Part shown: positions 5,793 to 6,146 of the stretch, one piece after another
How positions within the stretch are numbered: the stretch's first letter is position 1
Layout: the number at the start of each line of letters is the position of its first letter
From: Sedimentisphaerales bacterium
GTDB lineage: Bacteria > Planctomycetota > Phycisphaerae > Sedimentisphaerales > SG8-4
Direction of reading: 5' to 3'
Assembly (NCBI GenBank): GCA_016928975.1
Contig: JAFGJR010000003.1
Coordinates: forward strand, 1 to 6,146
DNA length: 6,146 bases
Made by a program: the position numbers and the translations under genes
The notes under the pieces: generated by a model
Database searches by the model: none
What the model was told of the DNA's origin: nothing
What the model saw: the letters and a program-made list of their open reading frames with translations, nothing else

Positions 5793-5875
5793 ACCACGGA
5801 GACGCGGTGGCCACGGAGAATGAAACCGGCACATGCGGATCATTCTCGTCTCCGCGAACTCCATGTCTCGGTGGT
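5793..5875. repeat. long imperfect inverted repeat
   Basis: The left arm 5793-5823 (ACCACGGAGACGCGG... ending GGAGAATGA) matches the reverse complement of the right arm 5840-5875 (TCATTCTCGTCTCCGCG... ending CTCGGTGGT), with a few mismatches and a small gap. The 16-base loop is 5824-5839. It looks like a short non-autonomous hairpin element of the ACCACGGAGACACGG type seen in many environmental genomes (recalled). No coding capacity. Confidence 0.75.
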
Positions 5876-5936
5876 AGATTTCTCCGCTGGCCATGAAAGG
5901 ACCCTCCGAACTCGGGTCTATCGTTCGTTATTCAGT

Positions 5937-5953
5937 TGTATGGTAATCATACA
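5937..5953. promoter_or_regulatory. operator-like palindrome
   Basis: TGTATG and CATACA are perfect 6-bp inverted arms around GTAAT, in a locally AT-richer segment about 165 bases before the possible gene start at 6116. Shape and spacing suit a dimeric repressor site, but no regulator is in the window. Confidence 0.3.
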
Positions 5954-6002
5954 GCAACAGGTATTCTCTGTCAAGGGAAATCCAGCCAAATGACGTAGTT
6001 CT

Positions 6003-6030
6003 TTGACACAGATAAACCCTTGCGAAGAAT
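6003..6030 (+). promoter_or_regulatory. candidate promoter upstream of the 3' partial gene
   Basis: A perfect -35 box TTGACA (6003-6008) and AAGAAT (6025-6030, four of six) are 16 bases apart. A start near 6037 would give a leader of about 80 bases containing the hairpin at 6061-6103. Confidence 0.3.
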
Positions 6031-6060
6031 GCACTTACAGCCACAGAGGTCACAGAGCCC

Positions 6061-6103
6061 CCATCGCGGCCTCGCTGCGCTCGGCCGCAACCAAAAGCGA
6101 TGG
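6061..6103. repeat. inverted repeat in the presumed leader
   Basis: CCATCGC (6061-6067) is repeated inverted as GCGATGG (6097-6103), and inside it GCGGCC (6066-6071) pairs with GGCCGC (6083-6088) around an 11-base loop. The two stems overlap by two bases. The right arm reaches into the GGAGAG that would be the next ribosome binding site (6102-6107), so pairing could partly hide it. Confidence 0.45.
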
Positions 6104-6115
6104 AGAGCTTTGGCG

Positions 6116-6146
6116 ATGAGAAGGTATAGTAGCATCCTCGTGGATA
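6116..6146 (+). CDS. possible start of a gene running off the window
   Basis: ATG at 6116 opens a frame reading MRRYSSILVD that stays open to the end of the window. GGAGAG at 6102-6107 is a fair ribosome binding site eight bases upstream. The basic residues followed by a hydrophobic turn could begin an export signal. Only ten codons are visible, so no family can be given. Confidence 0.4.
   Translation, partial: MRRYSSILVD

Larger units (their letters stand above)
4853..6115. other. 1.26-kb non-coding region rich in short repeats
   Basis: No convincing gene lies here. Open frames of 60-180 codons exist on both strands, but they run through the repeats, change composition at every repeat boundary and resemble no domain. 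The contents are the nine-copy motif array (4879-5776), its spacer elements, an 83-bp inverted repeat (5793-5875), an operator-like palindrome (5937-5953) and a possible promoter plus hairpin before the next start. I found no intrinsic terminator with a T-tract after the gene ending at 4852. Confidence 0.75.

Noticed and set aside
5426..5993. Open frames of 120-180 codons on both strands in the array
   Set aside because: They are kept open by repeats lacking stop codons, have abrupt composition changes at each repeat, and no domain or credible ribosome binding site.

Overview
The window looks like a chromosomal piece of a GC-rich planctomycete, most likely a Phycisphaerae relative. This is an inference from three things: a secreted beta-helix protein ending in a single dockerin-like half repeat, the GC-rich coding style, and an intergenic region filled with short dispersed repeats. 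Nothing in the window fixes the species.

Layout, left to right. Positions 42-302 hold a small uncertain open frame. Positions 495-2186 encode an exported right-handed beta-helix protein with GGAI/FxxN-type coils and a C-terminal calcium-loop (dockerin-like) motif. Positions 2388-3704 encode glutamate-1-semialdehyde 2,1-aminomutase (HemL), a tetrapyrrole biosynthesis enzyme. A 28-bp near-perfect palindrome sits in frame inside its N-terminal part. Fourteen bases after hemL, 3719-4852 encodes a probably exported TIM-barrel protein resembling a glycoside hydrolase; the two genes are probably co-transcribed. The last bases (from 6116) may be the start of another gene that runs off the window.

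The unusual part is the 1.26-kb stretch 4853-6115, which I do not think encodes protein. It holds nine same-orientation copies of a 13-bp motif, ATTGGCTTTGTTT (reverse complement AAACAAAGCCAAT). The copies are separated by spacers of 46 to 209 bp. The spacers contain several unrelated small repeat types: hairpins, 7-bp and 9-bp tandem tracts, and one 117-bp spacer present twice. All four short-period tracts end exactly at, or within two bases of, the next copy of the motif. This rule suggests a composite array built by a definite process. A long imperfect inverted repeat and further palindromes follow before the next gene.

The three main genes do not form one pathway. HemL is housekeeping. 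The beta-helix and TIM-barrel proteins fit a carbohydrate-degrading, surface-oriented lifestyle. The best candidates for something undescribed are the repeat array and the palindrome inserted in hemL.
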